Shown: piece after piece, positions 42,942 through 51,810 of the stretch
Position numbering within the stretch: the first letter of the stretch is position 1
Layout: the number at the start of each line of letters is the position of its first letter
Assembly: GCF_900142225.1 (NCBI RefSeq)
Contig: NZ_FRAD01000006.1
Span: 62,001 to 126,000, forward strand
Length of the DNA: 64,000 nucleotides
DNA from: Hathewaya proteolytica DSM 3090
GTDB lineage: Bacteria; Bacillota; Clostridia; Clostridiales; Clostridiaceae
Direction of reading: 5' to 3'
Position numbers and translations under genes: made by a program
The notes under the pieces: model-generated
Databases searched by the model: none
What the model was told of the DNA's origin: nothing
Seen by the model: only the letters and a program-made list of their open reading frames with translations

Positions 42942-44024
42942 CTAATTGCTTTTTTTATTTGGATCCCGTGGTTTTTTATCTTCGTATATATACTCTAACA
43001 TAGATTTCTTTGTAGCCTTTAAATCGCATACGCAATAATAAACTCTCTTTTCCTTTTCCAATCTGTCAATCTCCTCGTAATCAATATGCCATGATTCTGG
43101 AAACTGCTGCTGTTCGATTTTTCCAAGGTCCATGCTCATTACATCCATGCCAAGGCCTATAATTTCTGTAGCATCCAAAGAAGTTTCAATTTGAGGCAAA
43201 AATTCGTTTATTAAACTTAGCATTTTTCCCTTTCCCATGGATGCAATCTTTCTCATCATCTTTTCTAATACAACTCTCTGCCTCTCAGATCTCTTATAGT
43301 CTCCACCATTTGCATATCTTATTCTGCAATATGCAACACATTGAAGTCCGTTAAGGTGTTGCTTTCCTGTTTTATACATATACTGAGGTTTTATTCCTTC
43401 ATACTCCGCAGTACTTCTTATATGTTCATTTAAGTTCTCAATTTCATCTTTTGTGAGTTCAATATCAAGTCCACCTATGGAGTCTATTATCTTTCTAAGT
43501 GCATAAAAATTTACTGCTGCATAATCTTCAATAGTAAGACCGAAATTATGGTTTATAGTGCTTACAGCAAGTTCTGGTCCCTTTTCCTTGCTCTCTAGTA
43601 GTCCAAAATGGTATGCATGGTTGATTTTATCCATTCCTTTTCTTCCTGGAATTTCTACATATGTATCTCTAATAATTGAAGATAGTTTTATCTCATTTCT
43701 TCCCTTGTCAATGGTTACAACCATAATTGCATCTGATCTAGGATCGTCAGCATCATTTACATACCTACTGTCTAAACCAAAAAGCGCTATGTTGTACACA
43801 TCAATATCTTTATTTTTGTACTCCTGTGCTACAGTTTTATTCTGTTCTGGTACAAGAGGGTTTATTTTTTTCTTATCTGCCCTGCTAGCCATAAACAGCA
43901 CTACACCAGCTACAATGAACATACACAAAATTGTTATACTAAGTAAAATAAGGAACGCCTTTAATATTCTTCTTTTCTTTTTCTTCTTTTTTCTAATTAC
44001 TGCTGCTCGTTCTCTTCTATTCAT
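42942..44024 (-). CDS. LytR-CpsA-Psr family cell-wall ligase
   Basis: A 360-residue protein: basic cytoplasmic start (RKKKKKKRRI), one membrane helix (AFLILLSITILCMFIVAGVVLF), then the LCP domain with the conserved ALFGLDSR, PRSDAIMVVTID, IRDTYVEIPG and YCRIRYANGGDYKRSERQR segments. LCP enzymes attach teichoic acid or other glycopolymers from lipid carriers to peptidoglycan. Start at 44024 behind AGGAGTCG; an ATG at 44051 lacks a ribosome site. Confidence 0.9.
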   Translation of the reverse strand: MNRRERAAVIRKKKKKKRRILKAFLILLSITILCMFIVAGVVLFMASRADKKKINPLVPEQNKTVAQEYKNKDIDVYNIALFGLDSRYVNDADDPRSDAIMVVTIDKGRNEIKLSSIIRDTYVEIPGRKGMDKINHAYHFGLLESKEKGPELAVSTINHNFGLTIEDYAAVNFYALRKIIDSIGGLDIELTKDEIENLNEHIRSTAEYEGIKPQYMYKTGKQHLNGLQCVAYCRIRYANGGDYKRSERQRVVLEKMMRKIASMGKGKMLSLINEFLPQIETSLDATEIIGLGMDVMSMDLGKIEQQQFPESWHIDYEEIDRLEKEKRVYYCVCDLKATKKSMLEYIYEDKKPRDPNKKSN

Positions 44025-44149
44025 AATAAACGACTCCTTTAAAAATCCCACACATAATCCAAATTAATTATATACCTTTTTATAGAGTATAATTAATTTT
44101 AAACAATTTTGTAAACACTTCTGTTTACCCTGTGCTTAGTTTAACTATT

Positions 44150-44173
44150 AAAGCTAGGTACAACCTAGCTTTC
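44150..44173 (-). terminator. Hairpin downstream of glnS
   Basis: Minus strand AAAGCTAGGT...ACCTAGCTTT ten-pair stem; the T run after it is short, so a weak terminator. Confidence 0.5.
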
Positions 44174-44182
44174 AGTTAAAAG

Positions 44183-45835
44183 TTATCCCATTTTAAATGA
44201 ACTCTTTAGAGATACAATTCTGTTGAACACAAGCCTATCATCTGTGGTATCCTTTGTGTCCACTACAAAATATCCCTGCCTTACGAACTGAAACTTATCA
44301 CCCTTTGAAGCCTGTTTCACGAAAGGTTCTACAAATCCAGTGCTTACCTTTAGAGAATCTGGATTTATTTCATCTAAAAAGTTATCTGATTTATTTTCTC
44401 CCTCAAGGATCAATGGTTCATACAATCTTAATTCAGTAGGTACCGCTGTACTAGCTTCCACCCAGTGAATAGTAGATTTAACTTTTCGCCCTGTAAATCC
44501 ACTTCCGCTTTTTGTCTCTGGGTCGTAGGTACAGTGAACTTCAGTTACGTTTCCATTTTCATCCTTTACAAAGTCAGTGCACTTTACAAAATAAGCTCCC
44601 TTTAATCTCACTTCATTGCCTGGGAACAATCTAAAATACTTTTTCACAGGCTCCTCCATGAAATCATCTCTTTCAATGTAAAGTTCCCTTGAAAATGGGA
44701 CTTGTCTTTCTCCCATATCAGGATTATCTGAGTTATTTTCTATGGTTATCATTTCAGTTTCATTTTCCGGATAATTGGTTATTACAAGTTTTACAGGATC
44801 CATGATTCCCATGACCCTTGCTGCTTTTCCTTTAAGGTCTTCCCTTATGAAATGCTCTAACATCTGACTATCTACAGTACTAGACGCCTTTGCAACACCA
44901 ATCTCTCTGCAAAAATTTCTTATGGCCTCTGGAGTGTAGCCCCTTCTTCTAAGACCAGCTATGGTAGGCATGCGAGGATCATCCCATCCGTCTACTATCT
45001 TTTCATCCACAAGTAATTTAAGTTTTCTCTTGCTCATCACTGTATTTGTGATATTTAACCTTGCAAACTCAATCTGTCTTGGAGTGTGTTCCATCTCGCA
45101 CTCTCTTACAATCCAATCGTAAAGAGGTCTATGATCTTCAAACTCTAAAGTACAGATAGAATGAGTTATGCCCTCTATGGCATCCTCTAGTGGATGGGCG
45201 AAATCGTACATTGGGTATATGCACCACTGACTTCCAGTGTTGTGGTGTTCTGCATGAGCTATTCTATATAAAATAGGATCTCTAAAGTTTATATTTGGTG
45301 ATGCCATATCTATTTTAGCGCGAAGAACTTTTTCTCCATCTTTGAATTCACCATTTTTCATTCTTTCAAATAAATCAAGGTTTTCCTCTACAGTTCTATT
45401 TCTGTATGGACTTTCCTTGCCCGGCTCAGTCAAAGTGCCTCTATACTGCCTTATCTCTTCCCCACTCAAATCACATACATAGGCTTCACCCTTTTTTATT
45501 AAAAGCACAGCCTTCTCATACATAGTTTTAAAGTATTCAGAAGCAAAGTATAGATTATTCCACTCATAGCCTAACCATTTTACATCTTCTTTAATAGATT
45601 CAACATATTCTGTATCTTCTTTTGTAGGGTTAGTGTCATCAAAACGAAGGTTAGTTTTACCCTTAAATTCCTGTGCTAGGCCAAAATTAAGAACTATGGA
45701 TTTAGCGTGGCCTATATGAAGGTATCCATTAGGCTCCGGTGGAAATCTAGTTATTATTTCACCATGCTTTCCACTAGCTAAGTCTTCTTTTATTATGTTT
45801 TTTATAAAATTAGATGTCTCATTTATTTCATCCAT
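44183..45835 (-). CDS. glnS: Glutaminyl-tRNA synthetase
   Basis: A 550-residue class I synthetase with [15 protein letters not shown] (HIGH at 40-43) and the KMSKS equivalent VMSKRKL near residue 270. The N-terminal pattern [20 protein letters not shown] (here [12 protein letters not shown]) and two C-terminal beta-barrel anticodon domains fit GlnRS and not discriminating GluRS. Presence of glnS in a Firmicute means direct Gln-tRNA charging, with or without GatCAB. ATG start; no T-box seen upstream. Confidence 0.93.
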   Translation of the reverse strand: MDEINETSNFIKNIIKEDLASGKHGEIITRFPPEPNGYLHIGHAKSIVLNFGLAQEFKGKTNLRFDDTNPTKEDTEYVESIKEDVKWLGYEWNNLYFASEYFKTMYEKAVLLIKKGEAYVCDLSGEEIRQYRGTLTEPGKESPYRNRTVEENLDLFERMKNGEFKDGEKVLRAKIDMASPNINFRDPILYRIAHAEHHNTGSQWCIYPMYDFAHPLEDAIEGITHSICTLEFEDHRPLYDWIVRECEMEHTPRQIEFARLNITNTVMSKRKLKLLVDEKIVDGWDDPRMPTIAGLRRRGYTPEAIRNFCREIGVAKASSTVDSQMLEHFIREDLKGKAARVMGIMDPVKLVITNYPENETEMITIENNSDNPDMGERQVPFSRELYIERDDFMEEPVKKYFRLFPGNEVRLKGAYFVKCTDFVKDENGNVTEVHCTYDPETKSGSGFTGRKVKSTIHWVEASTAVPTELRLYEPLILEGENKSDNFLDEINPDSLKVSTGFVEPFVKQASKGDKFQFVRQGYFVVDTKDTTDDRLVFNRIVSLKSSFKMG

Positions 45836-45875
45836 GGTATTCCCTCACTTTATCAGTTTTAACTACTACAAACTA

Positions 45876-46463
45876 TTATTTTATACCCTCTCGCAGGTAC
45901 CTGTCAAATTTTTCTCTCCACATCCTGTACACATATTTATTTCTTTTTTCTGCCCTTTCAAAGAAAATATCTAAATTGTCACTACTGTTGAGACCTTTCA
46001 TTAAATGTCTAGGATAATCCACATACTTGCTGTAGTTATTCTTTGGATCTATGATTCTAAGTTCATTGTTTTCGCAAACATATATATCCTTGCACCGTAT
46101 ATCCAGCCTTGTAAATCTAAGCCTTTTAAACTCCCACAAAAGCTCTAGCAAAGCATCAGCTATTTCAATGCTTAACTTGTTATCTTTGAGATATTTGTCT
46201 AAACGCTTACCATGCACCATTTCCCTCACAATATAATGATTACCTGCCTTATACACCTTAGGGAAATACTTACTCCCCTGTGTTCTCTTTAAAATATAGT
46301 ATTCCTTTCTGCACAAGGACTCATCATTAAAAATTTTTATGATACGATTATTTTTCAAAGAATAAACTATGCCATTGTGTCCTACGCCTAAATATGTTCC
46401 TCTTCTCAAATACTTCTCTATATCCTTGTCATATGGTACAGAAAAATTTCTTAATACCGCCAT
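45876..46463 (-). CDS. Protein kinase-like protein with atypical catalytic loop
   Basis: A 195-residue protein with a kinase-fold start: glycine loop GVGHNGIVYSL, the VAIK-like lysine in RIIKIF, and an alpha-C type Glu. The catalytic loop reads TRLDIRCKDIYV in place of HRDxxxxN and the metal loop IDPKNN in place of DFG, nearer to RIO/ABC1-type kinases. Length is short for a full kinase (C-lobe reduced). Could be a small atypical kinase or a pseudokinase. No neighbour indicates the target. Confidence 0.65.
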   Translation of the reverse strand: MAVLRNFSVPYDKDIEKYLRRGTYLGVGHNGIVYSLKNNRIIKIFNDESLCRKEYYILKRTQGSKYFPKVYKAGNHYIVREMVHGKRLDKYLKDNKLSIEIADALLELLWEFKRLRFTRLDIRCKDIYVCENNELRIIDPKNNYSKYVDYPRHLMKGLNSSDNLDIFFERAEKRNKYVYRMWREKFDRYLREGIK

Positions 46464-46543
46464 AACAACCTCACATATTATTATTCTATTATATAGTATG
46501 ATTGTTATGGGGATAATGTTTTAATTTTTATTCACCTTGTTTA

Positions 46544-47203
46544 TCATTGCTTTTTTAATTTGTTCTTTTTAAATCTTTTTATAACAAAGTTTATTATGCC
46601 AGCTAAAATGTATATACAAAAAATTATAAGCATAGCTGTACTGTAGTTATACCTTACAATATCTACATTTCCAAAAAGGTATCCTAAAAAGCTCACAGCG
46701 ACAATCCATATAAGGCTACTAGCAACATTGTAAAGGGAAAACTTAAAAAAGTTCATCTTTGACAAACCCGCGAGAAATGGGCTAAAAGTCCTCACCACTG
46801 GCACAAACTTCGATAAAATCAACATTTTTCCACCCTTTGAGTCGTAGAATTCTTTTGTTTTACTTATATACCCATCCTTGATTATCTTCTTAAAAAAACT
46901 CCAATTTAAAAGCTTGTTTCCAAGAGTCATGCTAATACCATAATTTATCAGACCACCTAAAGTGGAAGCTATGGTCAGTGCTGCCACCAATATAAATATA
47001 TTAATTTCTCCAACACAAGCCAAGGATCCCGCTATAAAAAGCAGTGAATTTCCCGGAAGAAAAGGAGTCACAATAAATGCTGATTCCATAAAAACAATAA
47101 CAAACATAATAATGTATATTTTGTATCCAAGTAACCCCACCAATATGGCAAGGTATTTATCTAAATACTTCATAACTTCCATAATATCTTCTATAAAATC
47201 CAT
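46544..47203 (-). CDS. DedA family membrane protein
   Basis: A 219-residue protein with about six hydrophobic segments and the DedA signatures FLPGNSLLFIAGSLA and KFVPVVRTFSPFLAG. DedA proteins are undecaprenyl-phosphate or phospholipid flippase-like transporters that help envelope and pH homeostasis. ATG start. Stands alone between kinase-like and small acidic protein genes. Confidence 0.88.
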   Translation of the reverse strand: MDFIEDIMEVMKYLDKYLAILVGLLGYKIYIIMFVIVFMESAFIVTPFLPGNSLLFIAGSLACVGEINIFILVAALTIASTLGGLINYGISMTLGNKLLNWSFFKKIIKDGYISKTKEFYDSKGGKMLILSKFVPVVRTFSPFLAGLSKMNFFKFSLYNVASSLIWIVAVSFLGYLFGNVDIVRYNYSTAMLIIFCIYILAGIINFVIKRFKKNKLKKQ

Positions 47204-47218
47204 CTTAATACCTTTCTC

Positions 47219-47250
47219 AAAAAAAGCAGTTCATCTTAAATGAACTGCTG
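47219..47250 (-). terminator. Terminator downstream of the small Cys-rich protein
   Basis: Minus strand AGCAGTTCAT...ATGAACTGCT stem with seven T residues after it. Confidence 0.85.
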
Positions 47251-47257
47251 ATTTAGT

Positions 47258-47548
47258 CTAGTTCTCAGAGTAATCACTGTAGCCGTCTTTTTCATCTTCT
47301 ACAATTGTCTTTTTTTCTTCCTGACAGTTGTATTCTTCGCTGTCATATCCAAAACATTCGTTGTTATGGCACTCCTTGCTATCACACTGAATTTTGTACA
47401 TATGTTCATCCTGTGTGTCCTCTTCGTGCTCAACTACATTCTGTCTTTCAGATACTTTTTTCTTAATTTCACGAGTTACAACAGCTGCAATTGCTCCTAC
47501 TCCAGCTAGTATTGCTCCACCTACTAAAAACTTGCTCTTTTTACTCAT
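47258..47548 (-). CDS. Small protein with N-terminal membrane helix and Cys/acidic tail
   Basis: A 96-residue protein: one membrane helix (FLVGGAILAGVGAIAAVVT, about 7-25), then a charged, Glu/Asp-rich tail with four cysteines (CDSKECHNNEC..., YNC). No family recognised. It has its own terminator and a clear ATG. A general stress or envelope role is possible but not shown. Confidence 0.6.
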   Translation of the reverse strand: MSKKSKFLVGGAILAGVGAIAAVVTREIKKKVSERQNVVEHEEDTQDEHMYKIQCDSKECHNNECFGYDSEEYNCQEEKKTIVEDEKDGYSDYSEN

Positions 47549-47643
47549 AAAATCACCCCTGCATCGTTATTTTATATTATTCATTATACCTATAATTATA
47601 CCTCATTTTTCACTATATTAATACATTCATTGCAGTAATTTAA

Positions 47644-48855
47644 TTAGTTTTTATCTTTTATATCATTTTTTACTGTGTCCTTCTTTTGTTCCTCTTCACT
47701 TTTAGAGTATCGTATTACTTCCGGCTCCATATATTCAGCTCTTCCTCTTTTAAGAGATTTGTTGATATAAAGTCGTATGACAGCCATTATTGGCACAGCA
47801 AGCACCATACCAATCATGCCGTATATTCCACCCCCAACTGTCACCGCAAATATAACACAAAGAGGACTCATGCCAACCTTTCCACCAATAAGCTTTGGAT
47901 CTAAATACCAAGCATCGAACTGCTGTACAAAAAACAAAAAAATCACGGTAAATACAGCTTTAGCGGGACTGAAGAATACATTTATAAGGAAGCACACCAC
48001 CATGCCGATAAAAGGCCCAAAATAAGGGATCATATTGGTTATGGCAACGATTACCGCAATTAATATAGAGTACTCGCTTTTTAAGATGGTAAGACCTACA
48101 AATGCTATAAGGCCAATAATCATGGAGTCTATAGCCTTAATGCCGATATAAGTCCCAATCATTTTGTTTAGGTTACTTCCAACTTCTATTATCATCCTAC
48201 CTTTTTTCATTTTAAATATTTTTACAATAAATCTTTTTGCCATATATATTAACTGTTCTTTATCGCAAACAATATATATAGAAACTAAAAAACCAAATAC
48301 CCACTTTATAAAAGACTTTGTAAACAAAACAAGACTATTTATAATAGAATTGGCAAGCCCCTGAGCAATTTCACTTACCTTTCCTATAATGGCGTTAGTA
48401 TCGAAATTAATATCCAGTGATGTAATAATCTTTTGAATTTTAGGATTTGCTCCGATATCGTTTACCCATCCCTCTGCTGTTTCCGCAAACTCCGGTATAT
48501 GCTTTACAAAATCTACAGCACTATTGGCAATCTTAGGCACAAGGTAAACCATGAAAATCCCCAAAATTGATACTATAAAAATATATGTAATTGCTACACT
48601 AAGTGTTCTTTTCAGCTTGCATTTTTTCTCAAAAAATTTCATAACCGGATTTATAATGTATGCAATTATCACCGCATATATAAAAGGTGCTATAATAGAA
48701 AATATTTCTCCTATAATGCTAAACCATGAATCATAATTGTCAATGACTCTTATAAAAATCACAGAGCAAATTATAACGATGAATAAAGCTATAGAGCTTA
48801 GTAAAACCACTTCTGTGTACTTATTATCCTTAAATTTATTTAGAAACATATCCAC
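47644..48855 (-). CDS. AI-2E family transporter (permease)
   Basis: A 403-residue membrane protein with about eight hydrophobic segments and the family's late pattern VVAITNMIPYFGPFIG, FVQQFDAWYLDPKLIGG and MIGMVLAVPIMAVIRL. The AI-2E family is named for TqsA, a suspected autoinducer-2 exporter; many members instead transport ions such as sodium or lithium. The C-terminus is Lys-rich. Substrate unknown. Confidence 0.88.
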   Translation of the reverse strand: MDMFLNKFKDNKYTEVVLLSSIALFIVIICSVIFIRVIDNYDSWFSIIGEIFSIIAPFIYAVIIAYIINPVMKFFEKKCKLKRTLSVAITYIFIVSILGIFMVYLVPKIANSAVDFVKHIPEFAETAEGWVNDIGANPKIQKIITSLDINFDTNAIIGKVSEIAQGLANSIINSLVLFTKSFIKWVFGFLVSIYIVCDKEQLIYMAKRFIVKIFKMKKGRMIIEVGSNLNKMIGTYIGIKAIDSMIIGLIAFVGLTILKSEYSILIAVIVAITNMIPYFGPFIGMVVCFLINVFFSPAKAVFTVIFLFFVQQFDAWYLDPKLIGGKVGMSPLCVIFAVTVGGGIYGMIGMVLAVPIMAVIRLYINKSLKRGRAEYMEPEVIRYSKSEEEQKKDTVKNDIKDKN

Positions 48856-48947
48856 TCATCTCACTTTATTTAATTTGCAATTATTTATCACTTATTATAG
48901 CATAAAGTTATTTCCTTTACTATGAACTTCCATATAAAAATATTGTA

Positions 48948-48976
48948 AAGGCAGGAGAAAGAACTTCTCCTGCCTT
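48948..48976 (-). terminator. Hairpin after the 36-residue membrane protein gene
   Basis: AAGGCAGGAGAA and TTCTCCTGCCTT form a perfect 12-pair stem with a five-base loop; followed on the minus strand by TACAATATTTTT. It starts at the stop codon of the small gene. Confidence 0.6.
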
Positions 48977-49086
48977 CACATAAATTGGTTCTTCTCCATA
49001 ACCTCAGATTTTTTTGCTACAAATACTCCTGCTACAAAAAAGAATGTGGAGAATAACATAAGAACAAGAATATTACACCATGGCAT
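48976..49086 (-). CDS. 36-residue single-pass membrane protein
   Basis: ATG at 49086 with AGGGGGA eight bases upstream, stop TGA at 48976-48978. One hydrophobic helix (ILVLMLFSTFFFVAGVFVA) followed by a charged end (KKSEVMEKNQFM). It lies 17 bp after the P1-type peptidase gene in the same orientation and ends in a hairpin. Too short for standard gene finding; ribosome site, hydrophobic pattern and position support it. Function unknown. Confidence 0.6.
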   Translation of the reverse strand: MPWCNILVLMLFSTFFFVAGVFVAKKSEVMEKNQFM

Positions 49087-49103
49087 ACTTGTCCCCCTAT
49101 TTT

Positions 49104-50138
49104 TTACATAAACTCTTTTAAGCTTTTTCTCTCATGTCCATCACGTCCTACGACACTTTCACTAGTAACCATGGAATTTAATATTGCTTCCTCAACAGAT
49201 TCCCCCACAGCTCTAAATGCCTCGTCGATTTTATCCTCATTATACATTGTTAGTTTCACAACTTCATTTTTTTCATAATGATTTATTCTATTTGCAGTGG
49301 TAAAACCAATAACAATATCTCCACTGCCATTGTGAATGTATGATCCAGTTCTTGCAAGTCCCACTGTAGCTCTTTTGCACAAGCGTTTTAATTGTCTCTC
49401 ACTAAATGGTGCATCTGTTGCCAGTATAATAATGATAGAGCCCTTATCTGGCATCTTGTCTTCATTGATTCTTTCAAGAATTTCCTTACCTTTTTTATTA
49501 CCATCTATAATAAAATCATTAATATGTCCCGTATTGCTCATTACAAGAGCTCCCATAGTATAATCTTCATGGTCACCGAATTTCCTTGAGGCAGTTCCTA
49601 TGCCACCCTTTAATTTATAACAAGACATGCCAGAGCCAGCACCTACATTGCCTTCTTCGAATTCCGTATTTGCATTTTCAATGGCCATGGCAACATGTTC
49701 TTCTTTTACACATAAGCTTCTTATATCATTTAAAAAGCCATCATTGCACTCACAAATAATTGGATTTACTGTGCCTGTAGTCTTTCCTATATCTTCATTT
49801 TCATTTAACATATATTTTACAAGACCTGTATAGCATGTGCCAACACTTAGGGTGTTAGTGAGAATTATAGGAGTTTCCAAATTTCCTAACTCCTCTAATT
49901 GTACAAGACCTGTAGTTTTTCCAAAGCCATTTATAACACAAGAAGATGCCATAACCTTTTCTCTAAATATATTACCTTCATGAGGCAAAATTGCAGTAAC
50001 ACCTGTCATAATATTTTCATTTTTAATAGTAACGTGACCTACTTTTACACCTTCTACATCGGTTATAGAATTTAATTTTCCAGTTTTCATGCATCCAACA
50101 TTGATGCCATAATCTCTTATCCTCTTTTGGTTCTTCAT
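49104..50138 (-). CDS. P1 family (DmpA/BapA-like) aminopeptidase
   Basis: A 344-residue N-terminal-nucleophile hydrolase. The family pattern is visible in SITDVEGVKVGHVTI, NVGAGSGMSCYKLKGGIGTAS and YTMGALVMSNTGH. These proteins self-cleave before a serine and then act as L-aminopeptidases, D-esterases or beta-peptidases. Start at 50138, with GGAGG six bases upstream; the ATG at 50153 would place that site inside the gene. Confidence 0.85.
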   Translation of the reverse strand: MKNQKRIRDYGINVGCMKTGKLNSITDVEGVKVGHVTIKNENIMTGVTAILPHEGNIFREKVMASSCVINGFGKTTGLVQLEELGNLETPIILTNTLSVGTCYTGLVKYMLNENEDIGKTTGTVNPIICECNDGFLNDIRSLCVKEEHVAMAIENANTEFEEGNVGAGSGMSCYKLKGGIGTASRKFGDHEDYTMGALVMSNTGHINDFIIDGNKKGKEILERINEDKMPDKGSIIIILATDAPFSERQLKRLCKRATVGLARTGSYIHNGSGDIVIGFTTANRINHYEKNEVVKLTMYNEDKIDEAFRAVGESVEEAILNSMVTSESVVGRDGHERKSLKEFM

Positions 50139-50312
50139 CTCCAACCTCCACATTATATGTATAATTATATGTAGTTTAATTATATCACACTTTACAATGT
50201 TAACCCTTTTGTAATCTATTTATAGCCAAAAAAGGGCTTACAGGGGTTGAAAAAAACAGCAACAAGTGATATATATTATATAATAATAAGTTAATTTGGG
50301 GGCATATTTTTA

Positions 50313-51701
50313 ATGAGGACACGGACAAAAAGAAAGAAGAACATTTATATAGTTTCTACAATATTCGTAATAGCTATACTGGCAGCGGTATATGCTTACT
50401 TCGTGGGGTATTTCAACAATCATTTCTATTTTTCTACCATCATCAATGGAGTTGATGCATCGGGAAAAACCGTAGATGAAGTCAATAGAGATATTGAAAA
50501 AATATCAAGCAGCTACACTCTTAACATAAAGGGAAGAGACGGTATAAGTGATACTATTTCATCACAAGATATTAACCTTAAGTATAATCACAGCAATGAA
50601 ATAAAAAACTTGAACACCTCTCAGAACCCCTTTAATATTTTTAAAGGTATCTTCTTAAAAAAGCAATATACAGTAGCTTTGAACACCTCTTACGATGATA
50701 GTTTACTAAAACAACGCATTGATAACTTAATTTTTTTTCACAGTGACAAAATCATTGATCCGGTTAATGCTAGTATAAAACTAAATAACAATAATTTTGA
50801 AGTTGTACCTGAAGTCATGGGAAATAAGGTCAATAAAGATAAATTGACTAAAGCAATAATAACTTCTATATCTAATAATTCAACAAGTTTAAATTTAGAC
50901 CAAGCTAATTCCTACGAAAATCCAAAGTATACTTCAAAGTCCAAAGAGGTTACAGATGCAAAAAATACAATAGACAAGTATATGCAATCTTCCATAACCT
51001 ATGATCTAAGAGGACATAAAGAAGTCATAGATTCCTCTGTAATTGGAGAATTTATTGCTATAGATGAAGAGCTAAATGTGTCACTAAATGAGGGCAAAAT
51101 TAAAGCATATATAGACAAGCTTGCCTATAATTATAATACCATTGGCATCTCTAGAAACTTCATCACCTCGACAGGACAAGACAAGCGAATTCATGGTGGA
51201 AACTATGGATGGGCTATAAACAGAAGTGAAGAACGCAAGGCAATAGTACAAGCAATAAAAGAAGGCAAAACACTTAACAGAAAACCTGTTTATGCTCAAA
51301 CTACTCCTTTTCTCGATGCCAACGAAATAGGAAATTCTTACGTAGAAATAGACATCACAAATCAGCAGATGTGGGTGTACAAAAATGGCAACATGATAGC
51401 TACTGGGCACGTAGTTACTGGCAACGAAAATACAAAGACCATAACTCCTGAAGGAATCTATAGGGTAACGTACAAACAAAAAGATACCGTATTAAAAGGC
51501 GAAAATTATGCGGCACCTGTTACATTCTGGGTTCCATTCAATGGTGGCATTGGTATACACGATGCTTCTTGGAGAAAAGAGTTTGGTGGACAAATATATA
51601 AAAACGGCGGTTCTCATGGCTGTGTAAATTCTCCTTATGAACTGGCACAAGCGGTTTATGAAAATGTACAAGCTGGCACTCCTGTTGTATGCTATAAATA
51701 G
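50313..51701 (+). CDS. L,D-transpeptidase (YkuD) with membrane anchor
   Basis: A 462-residue protein: N-terminal membrane anchor (YIVSTIFVIAILAAVYAYFVGYF), two PG_binding_4-like domains (about 40-300), and a YkuD catalytic domain (about 340-462). Active-site motif is GGSHGCVNSP with His435 and Cys437, plus GIHDA upstream. It would make 3-3 crosslinks in peptidoglycan or attach proteins to it, outside the cell. ATG start. A GC-rich hairpin terminator follows. Confidence 0.92.
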   Translation: MRTRTKRKKNIYIVSTIFVIAILAAVYAYFVGYFNNHFYFSTIINGVDASGKTVDEVNRDIEKISSSYTLNIKGRDGISDTISSQDINLKYNHSNEIKNLNTSQNPFNIFKGIFLKKQYTVALNTSYDDSLLKQRIDNLIFFHSDKIIDPVNASIKLNNNNFEVVPEVMGNKVNKDKLTKAIITSISNNSTSLNLDQANSYENPKYTSKSKEVTDAKNTIDKYMQSSITYDLRGHKEVIDSSVIGEFIAIDEELNVSLNEGKIKAYIDKLAYNYNTIGISRNFITSTGQDKRIHGGNYGWAINRSEERKAIVQAIKEGKTLNRKPVYAQTTPFLDANEIGNSYVEIDITNQQMWVYKNGNMIATGHVVTGNENTKTITPEGIYRVTYKQKDTVLKGENYAAPVTFWVPFNGGIGIHDASWRKEFGGQIYKNGGSHGCVNSPYELAQAVYENVQAGTPVVCYK

Positions 51702-51727
51702 ATTACCAGTTTTAAAGAAGTTAAAAT

Positions 51728-51765
51728 AGGCTGTAAGTCCTTTGACTTACAGCCTATTTTTCTTT
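51728..51765 (+). terminator. Terminator of the L,D-transpeptidase gene
   Basis: AGGCTGTAAGTC and GACTTACAGCCT form a 12-pair stem with a four-base loop and are followed by TTTTTCTTTT. Confidence 0.85.
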
Positions 51766-51810
51766 TGCTACAACTATTTATCGTGAGCAATAGCATGCCT
51801 ACTATTACAT

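Noticed and set aside
51084..51479. Open frame of 131 codons on the minus strand
   Set aside because: It lies entirely within the L,D-transpeptidase gene, has no ribosome site and no recognisable protein pattern.
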